From: Candidatus Gemmiger faecigallinarum
GTDB taxonomy: Bacteria; Bacillota; Clostridia; Oscillospirales; Ruminococcaceae
Assembly (NCBI GenBank): GCA_019120395.1
Contig: DWVD01000113.1
Location: forward strand, 62,001 to 126,000
Direction: 5' to 3'
Length of the DNA stretch: 64,000 nt
In this document: positions 9,002-17,099 of the stretch, piece after piece
Position numbering within the stretch: the stretch's first letter is position 1
How the letters are laid out: each line of letters starts with the position of its first letter
Notes under the pieces: generated by a model
Database searches by the model: none
What the model saw: the letters and a program-made list of their open reading frames with translations, nothing else
What the model was told of the DNA's origin: nothing
Program-made: the position numbers and the translations under genes

Positions 9002-10192
9002 ATGAAGAAGAGGATTCTTGCTTTGGTTTTGGCCGGCTGCATGGCGCTGTCTCTGGCTGCCTGCGGCGGCGATACCTCCTCGGCAAGCTCTGCGTCGGAG
9101 GAGACCCCGACCACCAGCGATGCCACCAGCGAGGCTGCTACCGACGAAAACACCGGTTCCACCGGCACCACCGACGTCGCTTTTGTCACCGACGTCGGAA
9201 ACATTGACGACCAGTCCTTCAACCAGTACACCTGGCAGGGCGTGCAGGATTTCTGCAGCGCCAACGGCCTGAACGCCAACTACTACCGTCCCACCGAGGA
9301 CTCTGACGCTGCCCGTATCGAGCAGGTCGACAACGCTGTCAACGACGGCGCCAAGGCCGTTGTCATGGCCGGTTACCTGTTTGCCAGCACGCTGGAGGAA
9401 GTCCAGAGCAAGTATCCGGACATCGCTTTCCTGGCGCTGGACGTCTCCACCGACGACATGAAGAGCGCTGCCGGCGCCAGCGACGACGCTGACGTCAGCG
9501 AGTATGTCACCTCCAACACCGCCCTGATCACCTACAAGGAGGAGCAGGCGGGTTACCTGGCCGGCTACGCCGCCGTTGCCGACGGTTACACGGACCTGGG
9601 CTTCCTGGGCGGCATGGCTGTGCCTGCCGTTATCCGCTACGGCTACGGCTTTGTCCAGGGCGCTGACGCCGCCGCCAACGAGCTGGGCATCAGCGACGTC
9701 AACATCAAGTACTGGTACTCCGGCACCTTCGAGGCCAGCGACGAGATCGTCACCACCATGGATGGCTGGTACAGCACCGGCACCCAGGTCGTCTTTGCCT
9801 GCGGCGGCCAGGTGGGCAACTCCTGCGCCATCGCGGCCGAGACCAACGGCGGCAAGATGATCGGCGTCGACGTCGACCAGTCCAACCTGGGCGATTTCGT
9901 TGTCACCTCCGCCATGAAGGCTCTGGCCAACTCCGTCAACGTTGCGCTGACCGACTGCATGGGCAACAACTGGACCTGGAGCGAGGCTTACGCCGGCCAG
10001 CAGTCTGTGCTGGGCGCGGCTGAGGACTGCGTCGGCCTGCCGATGGAGACCTCCAAATTCACCAACTTCACCCAGGAGCAGTACGACGCCCTGTTCAGCG
10101 CGATCCAGAGCGGCGAGCTGGTTGTCGACGACAGCTTCGACCAGAACGTCACTCCGACCGTTACCGCGATCACCGTGGATTACCAGGGCTGA
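9002..10192 (+). CDS. BMP-family (PnrA-like) substrate-binding lipoprotein, second copy
   Basis: 396-residue lipoprotein: signal peptide with lipobox LAAC (Cys21), a Ser/Thr/Glu-rich spacer of about 35 residues, then the BMP fold beginning TDVAFVTDVGNIDDQSFNQYTWQ. The NIDDQSFNQ segment matches the nucleoside-contacting motif of PnrA-type proteins better than the first copy does. EEQAGYLAGYAAVADGYTDLGFLGG and GVDVDQSNLGDFV are shared with the upstream paralogue. Codon choice is far more biased (GCT, GTT, AAC, TCC favoured) than in the neighbours, which with its own promoter, good ribosome site (AAAGGAGAACAAAC) and strong terminator points to high expression. Likely binds nucleosides for an ABC transporter encoded elsewhere. 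Confidence 0.9.
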   Translation: MKKRILALVLAGCMALSLAACGGDTSSASSASEETPTTSDATSEAATDENTGSTGTTDVAFVTDVGNIDDQSFNQYTWQGVQDFCSANGLNANYYRPTEDSDAARIEQVDNAVNDGAKAVVMAGYLFASTLEEVQSKYPDIAFLALDVSTDDMKSAAGASDDADVSEYVTSNTALITYKEEQAGYLAGYAAVADGYTDLGFLGGMAVPAVIRYGYGFVQGADAAANELGISDVNIKYWYSGTFEASDEIVTTMDGWYSTGTQVVFACGGQVGNSCAIAAETNGGKMIGVDVDQSNLGDFVVTSAMKALANSVNVALTDCMGNNWTWSEAYAGQQSVLGAAEDCVGLPMETSKFTNFTQEQYDALFSAIQSGELVVDDSFDQNVTPTVTAITVDYQG

Positions 10193-10221
10193 TTTGAGCC
10201 GGACGGTATCCTGACAGAAGC

Positions 10222-10257
10222 AAAGGGCGCCCCGCCGCATGGCAGGGCGCCCTTTTT
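10222..10257 (+). terminator. Rho-independent terminator after second BMP gene
   Basis: A 10-bp stem (AAAGGGCGCC with its complement) and a T-run, 30 bases after the stop codon. Confidence 0.85.
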
Positions 10258-10265
10258 ATCGCCAC

Positions 10266-10301
10266 ACAAAAGCGCTGCCGGTTCGACGGCAGCGCTTTTT
10301 C
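10266..10301. terminator. Bidirectional terminator between BMP gene and coaX
   Basis: AAAAGCGCTGCCG, a six-base loop and the exact complement with TTTTT on the plus side and an A-run giving T-run on the minus side. It can serve the plus-strand BMP gene and the convergent coaX gene. Confidence 0.8.
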
Positions 10302-10364
10302 TGTCACCCGCGCCAAAACGGCGGCCTTTTTGCGCCGGATGCCCGGCCGGCGGATGGGGAAGCC

Positions 10365-11138
10365 TCAGGCGGGGCGATGGTTGTTCCGGTACAAAAGCGC
10401 CAGCCCATGGAACAGCAGGTCGGCGTCGTAGTGGACCCGGCGTTTGCAGCAGGGCAGGATATAGGGCGCCAGCCCGCCGGTGGCCACCACCGTCAGCGGC
10501 CGGCCCAGCTGGGCTTCCACCCGGTCGGCCAGGCCGTCCAGCATGGCCGCGGTGCCAAACATGGCGCCGTTGTTCAGGCAGGCCACAGTGTTTTTGCCGA
10601 TCAGCTCACCGGGCGTTTCGGGCGCGATGGGCGGCAGCTGCGCCGTGCCCGCGCTGATGGCCCGCAAACTGGTCTGCACCCCCGGCACGATGAACCCGCC
10701 CAAAAACACCCCGCCCTCGCCGATCACATTGTAGGTGGTGGCGGTGCCCAGGTCGACGGTCATGCAGGGCAGGGGATAGCGCGCCGCCGCGGCCGCCGCG
10801 TCGGCCAGGCGGTCCTGGCCCACCCGTTCCGGGGCGTCCACATCCATGGTCAGGCCGGTGTCCAGTGCCACGCTTACCAGCATGGCGTCGCGGCCGGTCA
10901 GGCGGCGGCAGGCGTCGGCCAGCGGCCGGGTCAGCCCCGGCACCACGCTGCACACGATCACGCCCTGTGCATCGGCGGGGGTCACCCCGATGCGCCGCAA
11001 AAGAAATTTCAGCTCGGCGGTGTACTCGTCCGCCGTGCAGCGGGGCCGGGTGACCATGCGGGTGGTGGAGCGGACCTCGTCGCCCTCCAAAACGCCGATA
11101 CAGATATTGGTATTGCCGATGTCCACGGCCAGCAGCAT
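10365..11138 (-). CDS. coaX: Type III pantothenate kinase
   Basis: First step of coenzyme A synthesis: ATP-dependent phosphorylation of pantothenate, in the cytoplasm. 257 residues. Actin-like ASKHA motifs are visible: DIGNTNICIGV at the N-terminus (phosphate loop), ERVGQDRLADA with the conserved GxDR, DLGTATTYN (second phosphate motif) and VATGG near the C-terminus (adenosine motif). The ATG at 11138 is chosen over a TTG two codons upstream because AGCAGGG lies nine bases before it. It is convergent with the BMP gene and transcribed alone from a good promoter. Confidence 0.95.
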   Translation of the reverse strand: MLLAVDIGNTNICIGVLEGDEVRSTTRMVTRPRCTADEYTAELKFLLRRIGVTPADAQGVIVCSVVPGLTRPLADACRRLTGRDAMLVSVALDTGLTMDVDAPERVGQDRLADAAAAAARYPLPCMTVDLGTATTYNVIGEGGVFLGGFIVPGVQTSLRAISAGTAQLPPIAPETPGELIGKNTVACLNNGAMFGTAAMLDGLADRVEAQLGRPLTVVATGGLAPYILPCCKRRVHYDADLLFHGLALLYRNNHRPA

Positions 11139-11221
11139 ATGCAAACGCCCTGCTTTCTGTGTTGGATTTCCGCGGCCCGCCGGTTTTACGCCGCGGGCCG
11201 CTAAAAGTGCTCTATTCCGGC

Positions 11222-11250
11222 ATTATACCAGATTGCCCCGCGCAATGCAA
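11222..11250 (-). promoter_or_regulatory. coaX promoter
   Basis: On the minus strand TTGCAT, 17 bases, TATAAT. The -10 box occupies 11222-11227, 84 bases upstream of coaX. Confidence 0.7.
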
Positions 11251-11283
11251 AACGCAAAGCGCGGGGCAGGGGAAAGCAAAAAA

Positions 11284-11496
11284 TCAATTGCCCATAAAAA
11301 AGTCCAGCACATCCCAGCCTTCGCCGCCGGTCTGGCGGTACAGCTCGGTATAACCGCAGCTGCAGCAGCTTACGGTCACAAATTTCTTGTTCTGCACGTC
11401 AAACAGCTTGGCAAAGTTGCCTCCGGTGGCCTGCAGCTGATCGGCCTCGTATTCGGTGCAGCCGCATTTGGGGCAGACATATTGGCGTTGTTGCAT
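11284..11496 (-). CDS. Small zinc-ribbon protein (COG3478/YpzJ-like)
   Basis: 70-residue protein with a CPKCGC pair and a CCSCGY pair about 30 residues apart, forming a four-Cys zinc ribbon. Between them is a conserved type of segment, TGGNFAKLFDVQNKKFVTVSC. This matches the short predicted nucleic-acid-binding Zn-ribbon proteins of COG3478; no function is established. The start at 11496 follows AAAGGAGGACCACG, an excellent site. It is the last gene on the minus strand after the GntR-ABC operon, 80 bases from the permease, and could be co-transcribed. Confidence 0.85.
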   Translation of the reverse strand: MQQRQYVCPKCGCTEYEADQLQATGGNFAKLFDVQNKKFVTVSCCSCGYTELYRQTGGEGWDVLDFFMGN

Positions 11497-11575
11497 CGTG
11501 GTCCTCCTTTGGGTTCCCCCGCGCGGGGCGGGGAGCACAGACGATCCGGGCAGAGACGCCGCCCTCCGGCGGGCG

Positions 11576-12397
11576 TCAGGCCAGGTTCAGCCGCCGGCTC
11601 AGCAGCCGGTGGGCGACTACCCACAGAATACCACCAAGCAGGGCGAAAAGCAAGGCCAGGCCGCAGGCAAAAAGCCCGATGCCGGTGTAAAGGTGCCGGC
11701 TCATCCAGGCGCTGAACTGGGTCACCAGGTCGCGTCCGCCCACCTCCGCAGCCAAAAACAGGCCGAATATCAGCGCGAAGGAGAGAATGCCCTGCCCGTA
11801 GCTCAGGCCCAGATAGCAGACCACGGTGGCGCCCAGCCGCTGCTGCGGCCACTGCCCGCCGATGGCCACGCAGGCAAGCACCACGGTGTAGGCAAAGCAC
11901 AGGCCGGCGCACAAAAGCACAAACAGCCCCCAAAAGGCGGGCGCGGTCTCGCCAACGGGCAAAATCAGGATGTCGCTGCCGTTTGCGTGGAGCTGGACCG
12001 CAGGCGCCGTCGCAGTCAGCGCGGCCAGCAGCCCCACCGTCAGCCCCATGCTGACCGCGGTGGAGCCTACGGCGCACAAAAAGCGGGAGAGCATCAGCTG
12101 GCCGGTGGTCGCCGGCAGGCTGAACATCAGGTAGGCCGACTGCCCCAGCATCCCGTAGGTGCGCAGCAGGTTGACCACCACGCACACAATGGTCACCGCT
12201 AAGACCACGGCAAGTATGGTCAGGCTGTACAAAAGCGAAAGCGTCATCCGGTAGCTGCCGGTCAGCAGGGCAGGGAACCATGTGGGCAAAAATTGCAGCC
12301 CCAGCATGACCAGGGCCAGCAGCACCGCCCCCGCCCACACCGGCAGCAGCACCCGTCCCATGGCCCGCAGGTCATATTTCATCAGTTTGCGCAGCAT
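11576..12397 (-). CDS. ABC transporter permease, distal
   Basis: 273 residues with six hydrophobic helices (the first at about 18-36) and a short cytoplasmic N-terminus MLRKLMKYDLRAMGR that is typical of ABC-2-type permeases in GntR/YtrA-linked exporters. The start follows AAAGGAGGAAACCC. It ends a four-gene operon (regulator, ATPase, two permeases). The two permeases are unlike enough that they probably pair as a heterodimer with one ATPase. Function of the exporter is unknown; related systems respond to cell-wall antibiotics, which is an inference here. Confidence 0.8.
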   Translation of the reverse strand: MLRKLMKYDLRAMGRVLLPVWAGAVLLALVMLGLQFLPTWFPALLTGSYRMTLSLLYSLTILAVVLAVTIVCVVVNLLRTYGMLGQSAYLMFSLPATTGQLMLSRFLCAVGSTAVSMGLTVGLLAALTATAPAVQLHANGSDILILPVGETAPAFWGLFVLLCAGLCFAYTVVLACVAIGGQWPQQRLGATVVCYLGLSYGQGILSFALIFGLFLAAEVGGRDLVTQFSAWMSRHLYTGIGLFACGLALLFALLGGILWVVAHRLLSRRLNLA

Positions 12398-12420
12398 ACG
12401 GGTTTCCTCCTTTCAGCATC

Positions 12421-13191
12421 TCAGGCAAGTTCCAGCCGGGGGCCAAGCTGCCGGCAGCAAAGGCCCCACAGACCGGCATCCACCAGCAGCAGCGGCACTG
12501 CGCAGTGCCCCAGCATGGTGCAGAAGGGCAGGCCGGGCGCACCGCTGGAGGGCAGCGCAGAGACGCCGAACCGCCCGACTGCCGCCATCAGGAAAAGGAA
12601 CGCCGCACCGGCGGCCAGAACAAAACAGAACAGCAGCGCCGCCGTCATGGGCAGGCGGATATGGCCCAGCCGGGTGGAGACGGCCGCCGCCAGGCAAAAG
12701 CAGAGGTAGAGCATGGCGGCAAACAGCAGCATCAGCGCCAGCAGCGCAAGCAGGTCGGGCAGCGGCCGCTGCCCGGAATAGAGATCCCCGTTCAGGCCGG
12801 CGAACAGCGGCATGCCCAGCAGGAACAGGGCATACACCAGCAGCGCCCCGGCTGCGGTCCATGCCAGCGCAAGCACAAGATGCGCGCCCAGCATCTGTGA
12901 GGGCAGCAGCGGCAGCCAGAAGAAAAAGTGCCCCCGCGTCCCCAGTGTCCGGTAAAAGCGGATCAGGCTGACGGCCGGCCCGGCAGCCAGCGCGGCGATC
13001 TGGGCGGTGACGGCCGCGCCAAGCAGCAGCGTGCAGACTGCCGCCATCGCCAGCTGCCAAAGCGTGTCGCCGCCGGCGTCGGGGAGCAGGCGGAGCAGGC
13101 AGGACAGCACCCCCAGCGTCAGGCAGGCCGCATAGACCGGCAAAAGCAGCCGCAGGTCGGACCTTGCCTCGTACCGCATCAGTTTTGCCAT
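12421..13191 (-). CDS. ABC transporter permease, proximal
   Basis: 256 residues with about six helices; N-terminus MAKLMRYEARSDLRLLLPVY resembles the distal permease and similar ABC-2 subunits. The start ATG overlaps the ATPase stop codon by one base (TGATG), indicating coupled synthesis with the ATPase. No soluble domain of note. Confidence 0.8.
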   Translation of the reverse strand: MAKLMRYEARSDLRLLLPVYAACLTLGVLSCLLRLLPDAGGDTLWQLAMAAVCTLLLGAAVTAQIAALAAGPAVSLIRFYRTLGTRGHFFFWLPLLPSQMLGAHLVLALAWTAAGALLVYALFLLGMPLFAGLNGDLYSGQRPLPDLLALLALMLLFAAMLYLCFCLAAAVSTRLGHIRLPMTAALLFCFVLAAGAAFLFLMAAVGRFGVSALPSSGAPGLPFCTMLGHCAVPLLLVDAGLWGLCCRQLGPRLELA

Positions 13192-13886
13192 CAGCGAAAC
13201 ACCTCCCGGAAATATTCGTCCACGCTCATGCCCTGCTCCTCCCGCAGGGCGTCCACGGCGGTGTGGGCCATCAGGCGGCCTTCGCGCAGGAACACCACCT
13301 CGTCCAGCACCTTCTCGATGTCGCCCACCAGGTGGGTCGACAGCAGCACCGCCGCGTCCTCGCTGTAATTGCGCAGGATGGTCTGCAGGATATACTCCCG
13401 CGCGGCCGGGTCCACGCCGCCCAGCGGCTCGTCCAGCAGGTACAGCCTGGCCGCGCGGCTCATGGTCAGGCAGAGCTGTACTTTCTCTTGGGTGCCTTTG
13501 CTCATGGCGCCGATGCGCTGCCTGCTGTCCAGCTTCAGGTCAGCCAGCATCTCGGATGCCTTGGCGGCATCAAAATCGGGAAAAAAGTCCCGGTAAAAGG
13601 CCACTGCGTCGTCGGCGCGGAACTCGGTGGGCAGGGCCATCCGGTCGGGCAGGTAGGCTGTCATCTTTTTGGTGGCGGGGCCGGGGGCCTGCCCGCCGAT
13701 CTGCACCTGGCCGGCGGTGGGCGTCAGCAGGCCGGCCGCCAGCTTGATCAGCGTCGTCTTGCCGCTGCCGTTGGGGCCCAAAAGCCCGATCAGCCGCCCC
13801 GGCTCCAAACCCAGGCTCAGATCCTGCAGCGCCCACCGGGCGCCGTACCGCTTGCTTAAATGAAAGGTCTCTAAAATCTTTTCCAT
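13191..13886 (-). CDS. ABC transporter ATP-binding protein (GntR-linked exporter)
   Basis: 231-residue ATPase. Walker A GPNGSGKTTLIK is at about residue 39, the signature is MSKGTQEKVQL (a relaxed LSGGQ), and Walker B LYLLDEPLGGVD is followed by an H-loop STH. The family is the Ccm/ABC-2 exporter type. It overlaps the GntR gene upstream by one base (TAATG on the minus strand) and the proximal permease by one base, so regulator, ATPase and permease are all coupled. AAAGGAGGAAGC lies before the ATG at 13886; the longer open frame upstream overlaps the regulator and is rejected. Confidence 0.93.
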   Translation of the reverse strand: MEKILETFHLSKRYGARWALQDLSLGLEPGRLIGLLGPNGSGKTTLIKLAAGLLTPTAGQVQIGGQAPGPATKKMTAYLPDRMALPTEFRADDAVAFYRDFFPDFDAAKASEMLADLKLDSRQRIGAMSKGTQEKVQLCLTMSRAARLYLLDEPLGGVDPAAREYILQTILRNYSEDAAVLLSTHLVGDIEKVLDEVVFLREGRLMAHTAVDALREEQGMSVDEYFREVFR

Positions 13887-14269
13887 TATGCTTCCTCCTT
13901 TGGGGGCAGATTGCGGGCGGCCTGCGCCAGCAGGTCGTCCACCTCGGCGCGGGTGCAGCCCAGGGCCTGCATCTCCTGCAAAAACGCCTGCGCGCGGGCC
14001 AGGGCGCGCCGGGTGCGCAATGCTTGCAGGGTGGGGGCGTCGGCGGTCACGATGCGCCCGGCCGTGCGCTGGGCCTGCAGCAGGCCGCGGCTTTCCAGCT
14101 CCTGCAAGGCCCGCTGCATCGTGTTGGGGTTGACGCCCGCCTGGGCCGCCAGCTCCCGCACCGGCGGGATGCGGCTGCCGGCGGAGTACTCGCCCGTGAC
14201 GATGGCCAGCTCGATCTGTTCGATCAGCTGCAGGTACACCGGCCGCCCGGCTGTGATGTTCCACTGCAT
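13886..14269 (-). CDS. GntR-family (YtrA subfamily) transcriptional regulator
   Basis: 127 residues. A winged helix-turn-helix of GntR type occupies residues 10-78: PVYLQLIEQIELAIVTGEYSAGSRIPPVRELAAQAGVNPNTMQRALQELE in pieces is the classical signature. The short helical tail of about 50 residues is the YtrA type, without a ligand-binding UTRA or FCD domain. It is the first gene of its ABC operon and almost certainly an autorepressor: a perfect palindrome lies directly after the -10 box. Relief presumably comes from an envelope-active compound. Confidence 0.92.
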   Translation of the reverse strand: MQWNITAGRPVYLQLIEQIELAIVTGEYSAGSRIPPVRELAAQAGVNPNTMQRALQELESRGLLQAQRTAGRIVTADAPTLQALRTRRALARAQAFLQEMQALGCTRAEVDDLLAQAARNLPPKEEA

Positions 14270-14312
14270 GGGGACCCCTCCTTTCCTGGGGTATCGGATC
14301 AAATTATGTGCT

Positions 14313-14332
14313 TGTATTAAGCATCTAATACA
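14313..14332. promoter_or_regulatory. Palindromic operator of the GntR-ABC operon
   Basis: TGTATTA, six bases, TAATACA: a perfect 7-bp inverted repeat that abuts the -10 box of the minus-strand promoter and covers the likely start site. Geometry is right for a YtrA-type dimer acting as a repressor. Confidence 0.75.
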
Positions 14333-14360
14333 ATAATACACGAATCAGCCCGATTGTCAA
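14333..14360 (-). promoter_or_regulatory. Promoter of the GntR-ABC operon
   Basis: Minus strand: TTGACA (14360-14355), 16 bases, TATTAT (14338-14333). Strong -35. Confidence 0.75.
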
Positions 14361-14424
14361 GCCCCCGGCCTGTAAAATTTGCTCCTGCCCGCCGCCTGCG
14401 AGCAAAAACCCTCCGGCCGCCGCA

Positions 14425-14453
14425 TTGCGCGGGGCCGGGCGGTGTACTATAAT
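14425..14453 (+). promoter_or_regulatory. Promoter of the response-regulator gene at 14.5 kb
   Basis: TTGCGC (14425-14430), 17 bases, TATAAT (14448-14453). A short GC hairpin (GCGGGCG/CGCCCGC, 14463-14479) followed by TTTT lies in the leader before the ribosome site and could weaken read-through. Confidence 0.6.
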
Positions 14454-14503
14454 GGAGCCATTGCGGGCGCTGCGCCCGCCTTTTGGGGGAAAGGAGCTTA
14501 TCG

Positions 14504-15175
14504 ATGACAAAGATCCTGATCGTCGAGGATGACGCCGATATCAACAACGCGGTGGCGGAATACCTTACCGCGCGGGGCTGCAGCTGCGTGCAGGCGTTTT
14601 CCGGCACCGAGGGCGCGCTGCAGTGGCGGGCGCACCGGCCCGATCTGGTGGTGGCGGACCTGATGCTGCCGGGCATGACCGGGCAGCAGCTGATCGCCGC
14701 CCTGCGCGCCGAGCTGCCTGCACCGGTGATCGTGCTGTCGGCCCGGACAGGGCTTTCCGACAAGGTGGAACTGCTGGACCAGGGCGCCGACGACTACCTG
14801 ACCAAGCCCTTTGCGCTGGAGGAGCTGTGGGCGCGCATCCAGGTGCAGCTGCGCCACGCCGGCGCCGCCATGCCGGTGCACCGGCTGACCTACAAAAACT
14901 GGGCCGTCGACCTGGACGCCCGCGTGCTGACCGCCGCCGGGCGGCCGGTGCCGCTGACCGCCCACGAGTTTGACATCGCCGCCCTGCTGGCCGCCCGCCC
15001 CGCCAAGGTGTTTACCCGGCAGGAGATCTACGAGCAGGTCTGGCAGCAGGACTATTTTGTGGAGGACAAGACCATCAACGTCCACATCAGCAACCTGCGC
15101 GCCAAGCTCCGTGCCGCCGGCGCCGACGAGGGCATCGAGACGGTGTGGGGCATCGGCTTCAAGCTGAAGGCATAA
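14504..15175 (+). CDS. OmpR-family response regulator
   Basis: 223 residues. Receiver: acidic pair Asp9-Asp10, phospho-acceptor Asp52 (VVADLMLPG), Thr/Ser in VLSAR and Lys101 in LTKPF. A winged helix follows with TAHEFDIAALLAARPAKVF, TINVHISNLRAKL and the closing GIGFKLK. It begins a module with an ABC ATPase, a permease and a histidine kinase, so it probably controls that transporter. The gene is separated from the ATPase by a hairpin and a second promoter carrying direct repeats, which are the likely binding site. Start ATG at 14504 follows AAAGGAGC. Confidence 0.94.
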   Translation: MTKILIVEDDADINNAVAEYLTARGCSCVQAFSGTEGALQWRAHRPDLVVADLMLPGMTGQQLIAALRAELPAPVIVLSARTGLSDKVELLDQGADDYLTKPFALEELWARIQVQLRHAGAAMPVHRLTYKNWAVDLDARVLTAAGRPVPLTAHEFDIAALLAARPAKVFTRQEIYEQVWQQDYFVEDKTINVHISNLRAKLRAAGADEGIETVWGIGFKLKA

Positions 15176-15213
15176 GCCATACCGCCCGGCCATATTTTCT
15201 GTCATACCTGCAA

Positions 15214-15248
15214 ATAAAGAAGCGCGTCGTTCCGGCACGCTTCTTTAT
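15214..15248 (+). terminator. Inverted repeat after the response regulator, likely terminator
   Basis: An 11-bp perfect stem ATAAAGAAGCG / CGCTTCTTTAT with a 13-base loop, followed by a T-rich stretch. Its right arm overlaps the first of two direct repeats, so it may serve both as terminator and as regulatory site. Confidence 0.55.
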
Positions 15249-15260
15249 CCTTTCTTTATC
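15241..15260 (+). promoter_or_regulatory. Direct repeat TTCTTTATC (x2), candidate response-regulator site
   Basis: Two identical 9-bp copies at 15241 and 15252, an 11-bp period, ten bases before a -35 region that lacks consensus (15270-15275). The -10 is GATAAT at 15293-15298. This is the usual layout of an OmpR-type activator site, here in front of the ABC ATPase gene. Confidence 0.55.
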
Positions 15261-15350
15261 TTTTTCTGGCCATTTCCTTAGCATTTGCCGGCGATAATAG
15301 GGGCATCACAGGGGGCGGCCATACGCCCCCCGCAAAAAGGAGGAACCTAC

Positions 15351-16271
15351 ATGGATGTGATACGCACTGCTTCGCTGTGCAAGAGCTATGGCAGGCTGCC
15401 GGCGGTGGATCATCTGGAGATGCACGTGCCCAAAGGGGCGATCTACGGGTTTATCGGCCGCAACGGTTCGGGCAAGTCCACCACGCTGAAAATGCTCTGC
15501 GGCCTGGCGTACCCCACATCGGGCGAGATCCGGCTGTTTGACAAGCCGGTGGACGACGACCTGGCCCGCCGCCGGGTGGGCGCGCTGATCGAGGAGACCG
15601 GCGCCTATCCCACCCTGTCCGGGCGGGAAAACCTGATCCTGAAAGCCGTCGCCATGGGCCTGACCGATGAAAAGCGCCGCGCCGACGAGATGCTGGGCCT
15701 GGTGGGGCTGGGCACGGCGGGCGGCAAAAAGGTCAAGAAATATTCCATGGGCATGAAACGCCGCCTGGGCATCGCGCTGGCGCTGCTGGGCAGCCCCGAC
15801 CTGCTTTTGCTGGACGAGCCGCTCAACGGCCTGGACCCGGAAGGCATCCTGCAGCTGCGGGCGCTGCTGCTGCGGCTCAACCGGGAAAACGGCGTCACCA
15901 TCGTGGTCAGTTCCCATATCCTGGGCGAGCTGGAAAAGATCTCGACCCATTACGGCATCCTGCAGAACGGCCGCATGGCCGCCGAGCTCAGCGCCGCGGA
16001 ACTGCAAAAGAAATGCCGCGACTACCTGCTGGTCCGGGTAAACGGCCAGGAGGGCGCCCGCCGCGCCGCCGTGGTGCTGGAGCAGGCGCTTGGGATACGG
16101 GAGTACGAGGTCCTGCCGGAAGGGGAACTGCACATTCTGCAGCAGGCCGACCCGGCCGCCGTCACCGCCGCATTGACCGGCGCGGGCATCGCGGTGCAGG
16201 CAGTCTCGCTGCACCGGCAGGAGCTGGAGGACTACTTTCTGGACCTGATGGGAGGGCAGGACCATGCCTGA
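15351..16271 (+). CDS. ABC transporter ATP-binding protein
   Basis: 306-residue ATPase of the bacitracin/lantibiotic immunity type (BcrA/LctF-like). Walker A GRNGSGKSTTLK at about residue 36, signature YSMGMKRRLGIALAL, Walker B LLLLDEPLNGLDPEGI and H-loop VSSHIL. The extra C-terminal 90 residues are typical of this group. It overlaps the permease gene by eight bases. AAAAGGAGGAACC lies before the ATG. With the flanking regulator and kinase it forms a self-contained sensing and export module; self-immunity or antimicrobial-peptide resistance is inferred from family. Confidence 0.93.
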   Translation: MDVIRTASLCKSYGRLPAVDHLEMHVPKGAIYGFIGRNGSGKSTTLKMLCGLAYPTSGEIRLFDKPVDDDLARRRVGALIEETGAYPTLSGRENLILKAVAMGLTDEKRRADEMLGLVGLGTAGGKKVKKYSMGMKRRLGIALALLGSPDLLLLDEPLNGLDPEGILQLRALLLRLNRENGVTIVVSSHILGELEKISTHYGILQNGRMAAELSAAELQKKCRDYLLVRVNGQEGARRAAVVLEQALGIREYEVLPEGELHILQQADPAAVTAALTGAGIAVQAVSLHRQELEDYFLDLMGGQDHA

Positions 16272-17052
16272 GCTGTTTCGCATGGACTGCCGCCGCCTGG
16301 CGCGCTGGCACTGGCTGCATGTGGTGCTGGGGTTCGAGGTGGCAGTGGTCTTTCTGGTGGCGCTCAGCAACGGGCTGCTCTCAAACCCGGAGGTGCAGGC
16401 CTGGCTGGACCAGTTCGGCCAGGTGGACTATCAGGAAGCCGCGCGCATCCGGCAGCTGTCCTTTCTGGAGCTGTGGAACGTCACCCATCTGCTGAATCTG
16501 CTGTCCGCCTACCTGGTGGGTATTTACACCGTGGGGGAGATCACCTCCGGCTTCCGGAAAAACATCTTCTGCGGCCGTGCGGCCAGGGGCGGATATCTGG
16601 CGGCCAAAACCGCTGCCGCGGCGCTGGTGGCGGCGGTGGTGGTCGCTGTGTATCTGGTGTGCGGCCTGCTGTTTTCCTGGCTGTGGGGGCTGCGCCCGCC
16701 GCTGGACAGTGCGCTGGACATTGCGCAGTTTGCCTTTTTGAAGTGGCTGGTCTGCTGGGCGTTCGGCACTACGATGATTTTTGCCGCGCTGCTTTTGCAA
16801 AACGACAACAGCGTGGGGGTGCTGGCCATCTTTGTGGGCGGCGGCATGGCGCAGTGGTGGGGTTACCAGGTGCTGCAGGCGGCAGGCATTGCGCCCGCCC
16901 CGCTGCAGTACAGTCTCGCGCTTTTGGAGCGCGCCGTGCCCACCGCCTTTGACGCCGGCGCCTTTGCGCGGGTAACGGCAGGTTCGCTTGCCTGGGGCTG
17001 CGTATATACGCTGCTCAGCCTGCTGGTGCTGAAAAAGCGGGACGCCGCCTGA
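16264..17052 (+). CDS. ABC-2-type transporter permease
   Basis: 262 residues with six predicted helices; the first follows a basic N-terminus (FRMDCRRLARWHW). A hydrophilic segment after helix two (VGEITSGFRKNIFCGRAARGGYLAAK) is characteristic of lantibiotic-immunity type permeases (LctG/BcrB-like). Only one permease accompanies the ATPase, so it probably works as a homodimer. Coupled by an eight-base overlap to the ATPase gene. Confidence 0.85.
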   Translation: MPELFRMDCRRLARWHWLHVVLGFEVAVVFLVALSNGLLSNPEVQAWLDQFGQVDYQEAARIRQLSFLELWNVTHLLNLLSAYLVGIYTVGEITSGFRKNIFCGRAARGGYLAAKTAAAALVAAVVVAVYLVCGLLFSWLWGLRPPLDSALDIAQFAFLKWLVCWAFGTTMIFAALLLQNDNSVGVLAIFVGGGMAQWWGYQVLQAAGIAPAPLQYSLALLERAVPTAFDAGAFARVTAGSLAWGCVYTLLSLLVLKKRDAA

Positions 17053-17099
17053 CCGCCCGCAACGCCTTACCCGCAAAAAAGGAAATGGAGGGACCCGCC

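Noticed and set aside
10222..10301. Two neighbouring hairpins as an integron-like or REP repeat
   Set aside because: Each is a plain terminator with T-run serving one of two convergent genes.
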